Shown in pieces: positions 8,111 through 17,128 of a stretch of DNA of 64,000 bases. The notes below the pieces were generated by a model that had not been told where the DNA came from, ran no database searches, and saw only the letters and a program-made list of their open reading frames with translations. The stretch comes from a virus. The stretch is from the IMG/VR virus record IMGVR_UViG_3300036795_000250, positions 62,001-126,000 of that record; one strand, written 5' to 3'. Both the position numbers and the translations under genes were made by a program. Numbering within the stretch: position 1 is the first letter of the stretch; each line of letters begins with the position of its first letter.

Positions 8111-9040
8111 CTATCCCTCCACCGGCCTGCCGCAGGTCGGACATGTGCCTGCATTCACCAGCGCCGCGTGCAGCGCAGCGTGCTCCTCTTGTTCCCGCTG
8201 CTGCCAATGCAGCAGGCTCGCTTGGTACGTCACCGCGCTCTGCTGTGCTTGTCTGATGGTCGTGGTCAACTGGAGGCAGGTATGCAGTTTCCTCTGTGCC
8301 GCGTTGACCTCGTCCATATCCGGCACCGTGCGAACAACACGATCAGCGAGCACCGTCTCCGCAGCGCGCGCGGCATCAAGCAGCCGGGTCAATTTGCTGG
8401 TCTCGCTCTGCAACGCCTCGGCGCTGCGCGCGAGGCGCCCAAGCTCGGCGACGCGATGCACGCGCTGCGGGAGATCCTGAAAGGACTGAAGTTGGGCGCG
8501 GAGCCCGTCAAGGTCCTGCTGGCGCACTTTCAACGTGCTCTGCGCACTGAGCCGACGCCGGTTGGCCTCCCGTGCCGCGTCAAAGATGATGCTGACATTG
8601 GTCAGAGCGCCCAACACTCGGGCCACGGTGCCTCCTGACTGGGTCAGCAGATAGGGACGGTCGAACTGGCCGGCGACGTTCAGCGATGAGCCCTCATCGT
8701 CGGCCGGAATGCCCAGCGCCGTCGTCACCGCCTCGGGGACAGCGCCCGCCAGCTTCGTGAACACCAACTCCTCGCCGCCGATGTTGAGCCGGTACGCGCC
8801 ATGATTCTCGCTGCGCTCGATGGTGGCGATCGTGTCCTCGAAATGCAGGCTCACCGAGGCAGCCTTGGCGCCATGACTGATGTAGGAGGTCCCGCGCGCG
8901 TTGCAAATCAGCATCCGCAGCGCACGGATCAGTGCGCTCTTGCCGCTCGACGACGGGCCCACGATCACCGTGAGCCGCCCCAGGCCCAGCTCGACCTGAC
9001 GCAGCGACTGGTAGTGCTGGACCCGAAGCCGTTCCCACAT
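8111..9040 (-). CDS. SbcC/Rad50-like ATPase, N-terminal half ending in a zinc hook
   Basis: 309 aa. The N-lobe has Walker A GPSSSGKS (28-35) and a Q-loop region, then about 130 residues of coiled coil and a terminal CPTCG hook (300-304) at which the protein stops. A full SbcC would return down the coil to a C-lobe; here the C-lobe is the separate gene 3863-4519. The ATG at 9040 overlaps the upstream stop as TGATG, favouring this start over upstream in-frame codons. Confidence 0.82.
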   Translation of the reverse strand: MWERLRVQHYQSLRQVELGLGRLTVIVGPSSSGKSALIRALRMLICNARGTSYISHGAKAASVSLHFEDTIATIERSENHGAYRLNIGGEELVFTKLAGAVPEAVTTALGIPADDEGSSLNVAGQFDRPYLLTQSGGTVARVLGALTNVSIIFDAAREANRRRLSAQSTLKVRQQDLDGLRAQLQSFQDLPQRVHRVAELGRLARSAEALQSETSKLTRLLDAARAAETVLADRVVRTVPDMDEVNAAQRKLHTCLQLTTTIRQAQQSAVTYQASLLHWQQREQEEHAALHAALVNAGTCPTCGRPVEG

Positions 9041-10134
9041 CAGACGGAGGGCAGCAGTTGGCGACAGGAGTCGCAACGGCCGGCCACTGCGTAGGGCAAT
9101 TGGCCACCGATCGTCATCAACCGATCCGCCGTCTCGGGGCTCACGTCAGCCTGATTCGCCACGGCGGTCACCGCCTGCATCACGCTGTACATGGACAGGT
9201 TCGTCTCGTCGACCATGGAGTTGATGATCGCGGTGCGCTGCGGCACTGGCACGCGGAATCGGGTGAACACGTCGCGCAGCACATCCACCGTCTCTCCCTG
9301 GATCGAGGTGTCTGCCATTACCTGCACCGCGTCCAACGAGGACTCCAGGCCGCCCAGCACGCCGTCCACCGCCGCTCGCGCCCACTCATAGACTTCCTCG
9401 CTCTGCCCGGCCCGCCGGGACCACGTGCCGCTGCTGGCGTGCGTATCGATAGAGCCGTTCGTGCACCAAAACCGGAACAAATAGCCGTCGATGCTGGTCG
9501 GGTGCTCACCAGACAAGGAGTTCAGGATCTGGAGACCGACCGACCACGAGTCATTTTCGGTCCCGGTCCGCTCGATCACCCGCTGCTTCTCGGGGATGAT
9601 CAGACGCAGCCGGGTGGTGCGCAAGGTGTGCTGGAACTTGGACTTGTCCACCAGCACCTCGCCCACACCGTATTTGTCCTCGATCCCTTGGAGTACCTCG
9701 GACACGAGCCGCTGGTTGCTGAAGGGCAGCAGCGAGTCCTTGCTGACGGCCAGCACCGTGTCCTCGCGCGCGAGGGCCTTGTACTTCGTCGGCATGTGGT
9801 TGTCGCTGTACCAGTAGTTCAGCTGCGGCTCGATCAGCGCGGCCGGGGTACGCAGGGTATAGGCCCGAGGCAGACCGCAGGCGCTGGTCGTCTCCAGCGC
9901 GGCATCCTTGGTCAGCTGGTACTCGCGCCGTCCAATGGAGACGTAGGCATCGACCCGAGCCAAACCATCGGCCGCCTCCAGGGCGTGGTTCCAGCCCGGC
10001 TCCAGCCGGAACCGGACGGGTTCCGTCGGCACCGTGAAGGGCACCGTGGTTAGTGGCTCGGTGGTGGCGAGGATCTCGCGAGTCTGCGCTAGCGAGAGCA
10101 TGCGCCCCCGGACATCGTCGATCGTGTAGGTCAT
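9040..10134 (-). CDS. DUF932-like phage/plasmid protein
   Basis: 364 aa. Length and sections such as YKALAREDTVLAVSKDS and FRFWCTNGSIDTHASSGTW resemble the DUF932 family of phage and plasmid proteins of unknown function. A CDSC pair lies near the C-terminus (GRCDSCRQLL). The start has a GGAGAGG site. It sits between recA and the Rad50 N-half, suggesting a DNA-metabolism role. Confidence 0.5.
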   Translation of the reverse strand: MTYTIDDVRGRMLSLAQTREILATTEPLTTVPFTVPTEPVRFRLEPGWNHALEAADGLARVDAYVSIGRREYQLTKDAALETTSACGLPRAYTLRTPAALIEPQLNYWYSDNHMPTKYKALAREDTVLAVSKDSLLPFSNQRLVSEVLQGIEDKYGVGEVLVDKSKFQHTLRTTRLRLIIPEKQRVIERTGTENDSWSVGLQILNSLSGEHPTSIDGYLFRFWCTNGSIDTHASSGTWSRRAGQSEEVYEWARAAVDGVLGGLESSLDAVQVMADTSIQGETVDVLRDVFTRFRVPVPQRTAIINSMVDETNLSMYSVMQAVTAVANQADVSPETADRLMTIGGQLPYAVAGRCDSCRQLLPSV

Positions 10135-10169
10135 CGTCCTTGTCCTCTCCCCGGAAGGGGCTTCCTTTT

Positions 10170-11549
10170 TTATGCTTGGGGGTCTGTCGTGATGAGTAGC
10201 CCTGCCAACTCATCGGGATCGGTAATCACCTTGCTCGGCTTACTGGCGACGCGAGCCGGCGCTGGTGCCACGTCATCAGAAGCGGAGTCCTCCTCAACGG
10301 ACACCAGGAGGTCGTTGAGAGCGGAACGGTGCGGCGGTTGCACCGACGGCTCGTCCTCCACCTGCCAGTCGATGTCTCCACCGGTCGTCAGCGACGTCAG
10401 CTCATCGCCGCTCAGCGGCTCGGGGTGGATTGCGGCCTGAACCTCGGCGGGCTGGATGACCAACTCCCGAGCCATCGCGATGGCTTTCCAGCGCCATGCC
10501 GGGTGTGCGTCCGCATAGGACAGAATGTTCTCTTCACCTCGGACATAGAACCGGCCGATGCTGGTCTGGTCCATGTCTGCTGCGGCTAGCGTCTGGTCGT
10601 TCATGTAGTAGTAGCCGCTAGACAGCTTGATGTTGCCGTAGGCCACCAGCACTTGCAGCGCCGACCACAGCTCGTCGAACCCCTGCCCATAGCGGATACG
10701 GATCTCCGCCTCGCGGAACGGCACGCCAACTTTGTTCTTTACTGCCTTGACTTTGACCTGGGTTGATAGAGGGCGCTCGACATAGGCGTCATGGAGGGCG
10801 TCCCACACCTTTCCCTTAATCGTCTTGATCTGGCGGTACTCCAAGCGCAGGCTGGCGTAGTACTTCAGGGCCTTGCCGCCCGAACTGGTGACCTTCGGAG
10901 GCAGCCCGGGTCGCCCGCCGACCATCGCCACTTCTTCCATCAGGTGGTTCAGGAAGACCGCGCACGACGCCGTTTCGGAGAGCATCGCGTTGAGCAGCCG
11001 GAGCAAGCCGGCCAGCAGCCGTGCTCGGTTCATCGCGCTCGTGCGCTGATCGAATGACCCGTCCTCGATGGACGCGGGCGTCATCGCCGCCACCGAGTCC
11101 CAGATGGACATCCGTACCTGACCCGTCGGGATCAGCTTGAGGGCCACCTCGGCGCCTTCTTCCAGCCACGCCGGCTGGACCAGAAGGAAGCTCGGGTGCT
11201 CCACATCCAGACCCAACGCTTTGCTGTAGTTGAGATCCAATGCGTGTTCGTAGTCGAGATAGAGGATGTACTCCTCGCGTCCCGACGTGATGATGTCTTG
11301 CTGCAATCGAGCTGCTGCTTGAAGCGCTGTTGTGCTCTTCCCTGACGAGGGCAGCCCGTAGAGCTCCGTGATGCGACCCAGCGGTATGCCGCCCACGGCG
11401 GAGACGTAGTCGACCGCGATGTTCCCGGTCGAGGTCGCCTGCACCGGGCGCACCACGTCGCTGAACGTGCCAATACGCAGGTTGGACTTCTTGGCGATGT
11501 CCTTGATCAGTGAGGCAACAGAAGGGCTCGACTCGGATACCAAGTTCAT
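10170..11549 (-). CDS. recA: RecA-like recombinase
   Basis: 459 aa from the ATG at 11549. The core holds Walker A GLPSSGKST (65-73) and a RecA-like segment SIWDSVAAMTP, with FLNHLMEEV as a likely later motif. After about residue 330 comes a long acidic, Ser/Pro-rich tail. It would form filaments on ssDNA for strand exchange. It starts 7 nt after the endonuclease VII stop; an ATG at 11576 would overlap that gene and lacks a ribosome site. Sequence is divergent from host RecA, as in phage recombinases. Confidence 0.8.
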   Translation of the reverse strand: MNLVSESSPSVASLIKDIAKKSNLRIGTFSDVVRPVQATSTGNIAVDYVSAVGGIPLGRITELYGLPSSGKSTTALQAAARLQQDIITSGREEYILYLDYEHALDLNYSKALGLDVEHPSFLLVQPAWLEEGAEVALKLIPTGQVRMSIWDSVAAMTPASIEDGSFDQRTSAMNRARLLAGLLRLLNAMLSETASCAVFLNHLMEEVAMVGGRPGLPPKVTSSGGKALKYYASLRLEYRQIKTIKGKVWDALHDAYVERPLSTQVKVKAVKNKVGVPFREAEIRIRYGQGFDELWSALQVLVAYGNIKLSSGYYYMNDQTLAAADMDQTSIGRFYVRGEENILSYADAHPAWRWKAIAMARELVIQPAEVQAAIHPEPLSGDELTSLTTGGDIDWQVEDEPSVQPPHRSALNDLLVSVEEDSASDDVAPAPARVASKPSKVITDPDELAGLLITTDPQA

Positions 11550-11556
11550 CGCCTTC

Positions 11557-12018
11557 TCAACTGGTAGAAGCAGCATCGTGGGCGCGCGAGGCGCTTAGGA
11601 GCGCTGTGGCTGGCGGGTGAAGTAGATAGTCAATGCCTCGCTGTAGAGCATCAGGGCTATTGCGGAGATGACCTAACACTCCTTGGTTACACGGGCCGCA
11701 GAGCAGTCCACGGACACACTGTCCACAGGCAGGTAGCTCGGGACAGCATAAGTGGTCGTGGTCCACCGGAAGCCGCTTCGTTTTACCGGTAGCCCGCTGG
11801 CAGATGTAACACACACCGCCTTGGGCTTCGTATAACTCCCAGTATTGTTCGCCGGTGATGCCGTAATTGCGGAGCACTGTCAGTGAATGTGCCCGATCCC
11901 GATTCGCTCGAACCTTAAGCCGGTGGTGGGTGTGACACCGAGGACCTGGATACGGTGCCGGCCGGGTGCTGGCCGGTCCGCAGTCCTTGCACACCTTCTT
12001 GCGGGGAATGGCTGCCAC
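11557..12018 (-). CDS. Recombination endonuclease VII-like HNH nuclease
   Basis: 153 aa. GGVCYIC (67-73), DHDH (86-89) and VRGLLCGPCN (102-111) are the zinc and active-site elements of phage endonuclease VII, which resolves branched DNA. An extra CKDC pair lies at the N-terminus. Its place between SSB and recA fits Holliday-junction resolution before packaging. Confidence 0.85.
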   Translation of the reverse strand: MAAIPRKKVCKDCGPASTRPAPYPGPRCHTHHRLKVRANRDRAHSLTVLRNYGITGEQYWELYEAQGGVCYICQRATGKTKRLPVDHDHLCCPELPACGQCVRGLLCGPCNQGVLGHLRNSPDALQRGIDYLLHPPATALLSASRAHDAASTS

Positions 12019-12026
12019 GGCAGTCT

Positions 12027-13121
12027 CTAGGCGTCGAGCTGGTTCAGCAGATCATCGAACGACAACGGGGCCGCTGCGATGGCGGGTGACGGGCTCGCTG
12101 GAGCTGGGCTCGCAGACGCGGCTCCGGGTGCTGCCGACGGTGCCGACGGAGCTAGCTCCGTGCTCGGTACACCGGCCGTGGCATCCTGCACGGCGGCGAA
12201 ACCGGCGCCCGCAGGGTCGGTTGCCGTGCTGGCCGCGTCCTGCCCGCCTGTGAGTAACGTGGAGAAGTCTTCGGTACGCGGCGGGCTCGGTGCGAACTCG
12301 TCCAGGCCGCCAGGGTGATCCTTGAGCAACGCGTCCAGACCCTCGGTGAGAGACTCCGCGCTCTGCGTGGCGTCCTGCTCCGGCTGGCCGTTCACGATGC
12401 GCCAACGCGCCTGCACCTTCTCTAGGTCCTCGATCATCCAGGAGCGCTCGACCTTGCGGCCACAGAACGCCTCCAGGTTCGGAGCCTTGTTCTCCCGGAA
12501 CGTCTGGAGGACGTTGGCCTTCTGCTCTTCGCTGTCCTGCCAGGCGGCCTTGGCCGAGATAGCGATGTCGAACTTCTGGAAGTCACCCGAGAGACAGGGG
12601 CCCAGGAGCAGATCGTGATTCTGGAGGCTGCCCCACTCCGCGACAAAGTCGACCAGCTTGTTGAAGATCGAGTCCGGGAAGGCCCACACCATCAACTGGC
12701 AGGAGAACGGCGAGGCGAGGTCGAAGCCGCCGCCGGTCGATTTGAGGGTGTACCGCACGACGTGCATGGCGAAGCGACGCTCGGGCGGAGATGCCATATC
12801 CGACGTGCTGGCCAGTGCGCACACCGGACAGTTCTTCGGATCGGTTCCCTTGTCCTCCAGAATGCCTTCATCACCGAGGCAGAGCGGCCGGCCGATGAAG
12901 TCCATCTTCAGGACCTCACGAGACTCGCCGCTCTTGGTCTCCACGGGCACGTATTTGGGCTGGCCGTTCACGATGGTCGGCGCGCGCAGCGTGTGAACGA
13001 AGGCGAACGCTGGTTCTTCCGGGCACAGAATCCGGGCCCGTTCATCCTTAGCCAGCTTCAGCTTAGGATAGTCGGACATGCTCGTATTCTTGTTCTTAGC
13101 CTCAAAGCTCATTTGGCGCAT
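12027..13121 (-). CDS. Single-stranded DNA-binding protein candidate (gp32-like)
   Basis: 364 aa. The central region includes a likely zinc site (Cys81, Cys98, Cys101; NCPVC), followed by a beta-rich core, and the last 110 residues are a disordered Pro/Ala tail ending in acidic FDDLLNQLDA. This layout resembles phage gp32-type SSBs, whose acidic tips recruit partners. Starts at 13121, 13112 and 13079 (MSDYPKLKL) are all possible. Neighbours are endonuclease VII, RecA and PolA. The SSB role is inferred from architecture and context. Confidence 0.55.
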   Translation of the reverse strand: MRQMSFEAKNKNTSMSDYPKLKLAKDERARILCPEEPAFAFVHTLRAPTIVNGQPKYVPVETKSGESREVLKMDFIGRPLCLGDEGILEDKGTDPKNCPVCALASTSDMASPPERRFAMHVVRYTLKSTGGGFDLASPFSCQLMVWAFPDSIFNKLVDFVAEWGSLQNHDLLLGPCLSGDFQKFDIAISAKAAWQDSEEQKANVLQTFRENKAPNLEAFCGRKVERSWMIEDLEKVQARWRIVNGQPEQDATQSAESLTEGLDALLKDHPGGLDEFAPSPPRTEDFSTLLTGGQDAASTATDPAGAGFAAVQDATAGVPSTELAPSAPSAAPGAASASPAPASPSPAIAAAPLSFDDLLNQLDA

Positions 13122-13241
13122 AGTTTTTACTCGTCTTCTCGGTTATGGTGGTGTGTAAGGCAGTCGGGACTCGACCGCACGAATCACAGTACGGGGTGCC
13201 TCCGACATTTCACCACGACCTGGTGAGGGTTTATTCGGGCC

Positions 13242-13742
13242 TTACTGTTCCAAGTGGGTGGCAAATTGCTGGCTGCGCAGAATCGTCACGTGGTCTTGTC
13301 GCAGCCCATCAAGGCCACGATGCATTGTCCTAATAGCATCGTAGGTTTCATCGCAGTGCCCAGCCAACGCCTCTGCTAGCCGAGCCTCATGGCGATGTTC
13401 TAAGGTCGATAAGTCAGCCTCGGCATAGCGTTCCCTTGGGCCTTGAAACTCCGGTCCTTGGCGGACCGACGACGTCGCGACTCTCCGCACCGCCCGGTTC
13501 CAGTGATCGTCGGCACTGGCGGTGGCCGCAGTCGCTGCGCGCCGCGCGCGTGCTCGAATGCGAAGCGTTCTCACCAGCAACTCCTCAACCCGGTCGAGCC
13601 GCTGCCGAGTCTCGATGAGGCTGTTCATGACGACTTCGGGGCCGGCCCCGGGTGGCGGGATGGTGAAGGTGAACCGCAGATCAAGAGCCTCCACAAGATA
13701 GTCCTGGAGGAGCCGCTCGACCTGCTGACTATCCACCGTCAA
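13242..13742 (-). CDS. Helical hypothetical protein
   Basis: 166 aa, not recognised. It is mostly helical and rich in Arg, Ala and Glu (RTLRIRARARRAATAATAS), so it may bind nucleic acid or form a coiled coil. The start overlaps the stop of the next gene upstream (13739) by a few bases. Confidence 0.5.
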   Translation of the reverse strand: MTVDSQQVERLLQDYLVEALDLRFTFTIPPPGAGPEVVMNSLIETRQRLDRVEELLVRTLRIRARARRAATAATASADDHWNRAVRRVATSSVRQGPEFQGPRERYAEADLSTLEHRHEARLAEALAGHCDETYDAIRTMHRGLDGLRQDHVTILRSQQFATHLEQ

Positions 13743-14044
13743 TTCGTGGCCCCCACGTATTTAGCAGACAACCTGTCCCACAACGCACGATGTGCAGCCA
13801 GCAGTTGTTTGATAAGAGGGTCATTGCCAGGCAGATCGAGCCGCACTTTCTGCTCCATGGTGAGCAGCAGTTCGGCTTCCTGCTCCAGGAGTTGCCACAC
13901 CTCACGCACCGCTAGTTGGGACGCTGCGGTGCCCGGCAGCTTCTCGGCCAGCATGCGTGCGAGATCCTCTTCGTCCAGGGTGATATCGATCTTGTGATAC
14001 TGGCCGTTCGCGGTTTGCACCGTCACGGCACGTCGCCATCGCAT
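13739..14044 (-). CDS. Helical hypothetical protein
   Basis: 101 aa from the ATG at 14044, preceded by GGAGG 8 nt upstream. A beta-rich N-terminus (VTVQTANGQYHKIDI) is followed by helices. Unknown; lies directly after PolA. Confidence 0.55.
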   Translation of the reverse strand: MRWRRAVTVQTANGQYHKIDITLDEEDLARMLAEKLPGTAASQLAVREVWQLLEQEAELLLTMEQKVRLDLPGNDPLIKQLLAAHRALWDRLSAKYVGATN

Positions 14045-14081
14045 GCAACAGCCTCCAAGAGGTTGGTGGACAAACCCACGA

Positions 14082-16424
14082 TCACGACCGAGCAAGCTCT
14101 GACGACGCCATCACGACGGTGGCCTGGCCGAACAGTTCGGCGACGTCGGCCTCATGTGCTGCGCCGAGCCCGGTACGATGCTTCTCCAACAGAATGGTCC
14201 CGCCTGGGGTACGCAACTCGACAACATTGCGCCCCGGAATGCTATCGAGCAGTGCCAGGAATTGAGCCCATGTTGTCTGGTCGGGCATCTGCTGCAACTC
14301 GACAATCACACACTCGGTCTGCGGCAATGGTGTGGTACTCGGTGTAGCCGGGTCTGCGGCAGCGTCTACAGCGGTCTCCGGATTGTCCTCGGTGATAGGC
14401 ACCTCAGGCTCCTCCACCTTCTTCTTGCCGTCAACCACACGCCACACGCCGGCCGGATCCTTCTTCAGGTGGTGCACTGAACCCCACGTTGCGCCGATGT
14501 ACCAGTCCGCTGCCATCTGCGGCCAGCCATTGATCGGGAATATCACGGCTGGTTCCAGTACGTCGATAACCTGCTGCGGGGACAGTGATTTGTGCACGTA
14601 GAAGTTGAGCGCGTCATGGATGTTCATGACCAGGTGTACTCGGTCCATCAGACCAGCTCGCACCAAGACCTTACGAGCGCGGACCATCGCCGCTTTGGGA
14701 ACGTCTCCGGTCGCCGAGGACTGGATCGGATAATTGATGCACGCCCGCTCGCCCTTGTTGTAGATCCAGCGCTCGGTCGAGCCGAACTCCCAGATAGGAC
14801 AGTGCCTGCCGAAGTGGGAGAGCACATAACCATTAGCCTTGCCAAACGCGATCTGGCCATCAGCCCATTGAGAGATATGCGGGTAGGACGCGTGGAACTG
14901 GCTGAACAGCGGCTGTGCTTCCGCGACCGGTATCCCCAGCCGTTCCGCCAGCGACTGCACCTTCATGCCATAGTCGACCGCGAAGTTCAACATCTTCCCC
15001 AGAGAGCGCTCCTTCTCACCCACCTGCTCCACAGGAATGCCCAGCATCAGCGATCCGGTCATGACATGCGGGTCGATCCCGCGAGCGAAGGCATCGATGA
15101 GCGCGGTCTCGTGGGCTTCTCCGGCGATGCCGCGTAGCTCGGCCTGCTCGTAGTCGAAGCCGAGGAGGTAGTGATCGGGCGGGGCGACGATGGCGTCACG
15201 GAAGTTCAGATCGAACGTCTCACCCGAGGCCAGTTCGTAGTGGTAGCGCTTCGGCGTGTTCTGATAGTTCGGATCGGAGAGTGCGAACCGGCCGGTGATG
15301 ACGAACATCTGGAGGTGGTCGGGGTGGACCCGACCGTCGGCGGCGTAGGTGAAGTCGCGTTCGTACTTGACCAGGAAATTGTTGATGAGAGTCTTGATTT
15401 CCTTGTAATCCAGGATCTTCCTGACAACAGGGTGCTTCGCAGCCAGTTCCTTGAGCGCCTCTGCGTCGGTCGACATCGTGCGTTCGGCCTTTGGTTTGTT
15501 CCTGGTGCCAGCGGTGTAGTGACTCGTCTTCATACCCAACTGCGTGAACAGGATCTCTTGCAGTTGCTTGGGTGAACCGAGGTTGATCTGTACCGGCTGC
15601 CCAACCATGGCCGACAGCTCTGCCTGGATCTCCGGGTCGAGCTTGGACTGGAACTCTTGGGCGCGTTGCGCCGCTGCGCGCAGGAAACTCCAGTCGTACT
15701 GAACCCCGTGATCTTCCATCTCACACACAACCTGGATGGTTTCCATCTCCAGTTGGTAGACCAGTGACCGTTCGGTCTTGGCCCGGGTGTAGTTCTCGCG
15801 GTGCAGTTGCAGCGTCCACAGCGAGTCTTCACAGGCGTACTCGACGGCTTGTGGCGACAGCTCCAGTACATTGAAGCGCAGTATCGCTCGCTTGTTCTGT
15901 GGCAGATCGGGAAATAACTCCCACAGCTCGATCATGTCGTGCTGAAAGGTCTCCCTGACTAGATACTTCAGACCGTATTTAGCATAGTCGGCTAGCACAT
16001 ACGCTTCGGCCATCGTGTCTGAGTAGACGGGGAAGTAACCGTTGGCCGCACGAACCGCGTCGCCATAGCGACGGTGATCCCAGAGATGCTGGCGGAAGTA
16101 GCGGGACAGGTGTCGCTTTTCGAATTTCGCGTTGTGGGCGACGCCTTTGCCGGAGATGAACCACGGCCACAGCAACTCCGCGACGGCCTGATTGTCTAGG
16201 TTCTCCGCGTCGTCATGGGCGAGTGGAACATAGCGCGCCCAGTGTTCCGAGTTCGTGAAGCTAAAACCGGCGATGAGGGCTGTCTCTGGGTGGAGGGAGA
16301 ATTTCTCACGTGGCGGGCCGAGATATCCCGTCTCGATGTCGAACGCATAGACGTCCTCATCGATACGGTTGATGTGTGTCTCCAACTCATCCAGAGAGGT
16401 GATGACTCCATAGTTCTTCTTCAT
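14082..16424 (-). CDS. polA: Family A DNA polymerase with 3'-5' exonuclease domain and extra C-terminal domain
   Basis: 780 aa. The N-terminus is a DnaQ-like proofreading domain: FDIET (28-32), HNAKFE with Glu instead of the usual Asp, and YACEDSLWT. There is no 5' nuclease domain. Motif A reads DYEQAELR near 425. Motif C reads NIHDALNF near 601, with Ala where the family has Glu (HDE). The last 75 residues (ECVIVELQQMPD onward) resemble the C-terminal domain of DnaE. The ATG at 16424 has GTGAGG 6 nt upstream; the extra upstream frame is a shadow. It may be a repair, Okazaki or replicative polymerase alongside DnaE. Confidence 0.88.
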   Translation of the reverse strand: MKKNYGVITSLDELETHINRIDEDVYAFDIETGYLGPPREKFSLHPETALIAGFSFTNSEHWARYVPLAHDDAENLDNQAVAELLWPWFISGKGVAHNAKFEKRHLSRYFRQHLWDHRRYGDAVRAANGYFPVYSDTMAEAYVLADYAKYGLKYLVRETFQHDMIELWELFPDLPQNKRAILRFNVLELSPQAVEYACEDSLWTLQLHRENYTRAKTERSLVYQLEMETIQVVCEMEDHGVQYDWSFLRAAAQRAQEFQSKLDPEIQAELSAMVGQPVQINLGSPKQLQEILFTQLGMKTSHYTAGTRNKPKAERTMSTDAEALKELAAKHPVVRKILDYKEIKTLINNFLVKYERDFTYAADGRVHPDHLQMFVITGRFALSDPNYQNTPKRYHYELASGETFDLNFRDAIVAPPDHYLLGFDYEQAELRGIAGEAHETALIDAFARGIDPHVMTGSLMLGIPVEQVGEKERSLGKMLNFAVDYGMKVQSLAERLGIPVAEAQPLFSQFHASYPHISQWADGQIAFGKANGYVLSHFGRHCPIWEFGSTERWIYNKGERACINYPIQSSATGDVPKAAMVRARKVLVRAGLMDRVHLVMNIHDALNFYVHKSLSPQQVIDVLEPAVIFPINGWPQMAADWYIGATWGSVHHLKKDPAGVWRVVDGKKKVEEPEVPITEDNPETAVDAAADPATPSTTPLPQTECVIVELQQMPDQTTWAQFLALLDSIPGRNVVELRTPGGTILLEKHRTGLGAAHEADVAELFGQATVVMASSELARS

Positions 16425-16432
16425 CACGAACC

Positions 16433-16729
16433 TCACTGCGGAAGATGTGATGCCGCCTGAAACGCGTGCACGATGGCATCCCGATACGGCCGGTCCAGTT
16501 CCTGAACCTGCGCGGACAACTGACCGAACGGGATCAGTGACCTGTGCTGCGGTGCGCTTTGCTCCTGCCAGAGTGACCACGCATCGTGTACGTCTTCCAG
16601 AGTCGTGTCGAGCCCCTTCGTGAGCGCCAGTAACGAATACATTCGCAGTAGCTCAGGCGGCAGGCCAGGCAGTTCCTGATCGATGTGGTCAATGACCGGC
16701 CGAATATAGGTCACCGGATGGGTTGTCAT
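16433..16729 (-). CDS. Conserved small hypothetical protein
   Basis: 98 aa from the ATG at 16729, which has GGAAGGACGGT upstream. Helical; phrases such as GLPPELLRMYSLLALTKG and HRSLIPFGQL look like a conserved actinophage family, function unknown. It overlaps the upstream small gene by 41 nt. Confidence 0.6.
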   Translation of the reverse strand: MTTHPVTYIRPVIDHIDQELPGLPPELLRMYSLLALTKGLDTTLEDVHDAWSLWQEQSAPQHRSLIPFGQLSAQVQELDRPYRDAIVHAFQAASHLPQ

Positions 16730-16898
16730 ACCGTCCTTCCGCGCAGACCGCGCGCTCCTCGTACACATCAAGCTGGTTCATCAAGGCCAACACGGCGCGG
16801 GCAAGCACCCGAGTCTCAGACTGGCTCGCGTAATAGTCGGGTGCCTGCACCGCATACTGGGCTAGCGAGCGTGCCGCCTCAATGTCCTCGGAGATCAC
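16689..16898 (-). CDS. Small helical hypothetical protein
   Basis: 69 aa. Starts with GTG overlapping the upstream stop (GTGA). The helix ETRVLARAVLALMNQLDVYE is typical of small phage proteins. Its end overlaps the next gene by 41 nt, which is long for this operon. Confidence 0.5.
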   Translation of the reverse strand: MISEDIEAARSLAQYAVQAPDYYASQSETRVLARAVLALMNQLDVYEERAVCAEGRYDNPSGDLYSAGH

Positions 16899-17116
16899 GT
16901 CAGCTGAGCCCGCAACTGTTCCACCTCGGCGAGGAGCGCGAGTATGTGGCCGTTGACCAGATCCATCACACTGCCGTCGGGCTCACTCATCAGTCGCTGT
17001 GCATCAGCGACCCACTCGGCTCGTGACCAGCCGCGCCGATCAACGTGGTAGGAGGCAATGACGTGGTCGCGTTGCCGATTGAGGGCTTCCCTCATTTGGT
17101 CATCGATATTCGTCAC
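16895..17116 (-). CDS. Small hypothetical protein
   Basis: 73 aa, GTG start with GGAGAT upstream. It is helical with a coiled-coil end (LALLAEVEQLRAQLT). Unknown. It lies just downstream of the endolysin-like gene. Confidence 0.55.
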   Translation of the reverse strand: MTNIDDQMREALNRQRDHVIASYHVDRRGWSRAEWVADAQRLMSEPDGSVMDLVNGHILALLAEVEQLRAQLT

Positions 17117-17128
17117 GGCTATCTCCGC

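Noticed and set aside
16425-16580. Longer PolA start
   Set aside because: The extra 52 residues overlap the upstream gene and have no ribosome site, whereas the ATG at 16424 has GTGAGG and begins the exonuclease fold.
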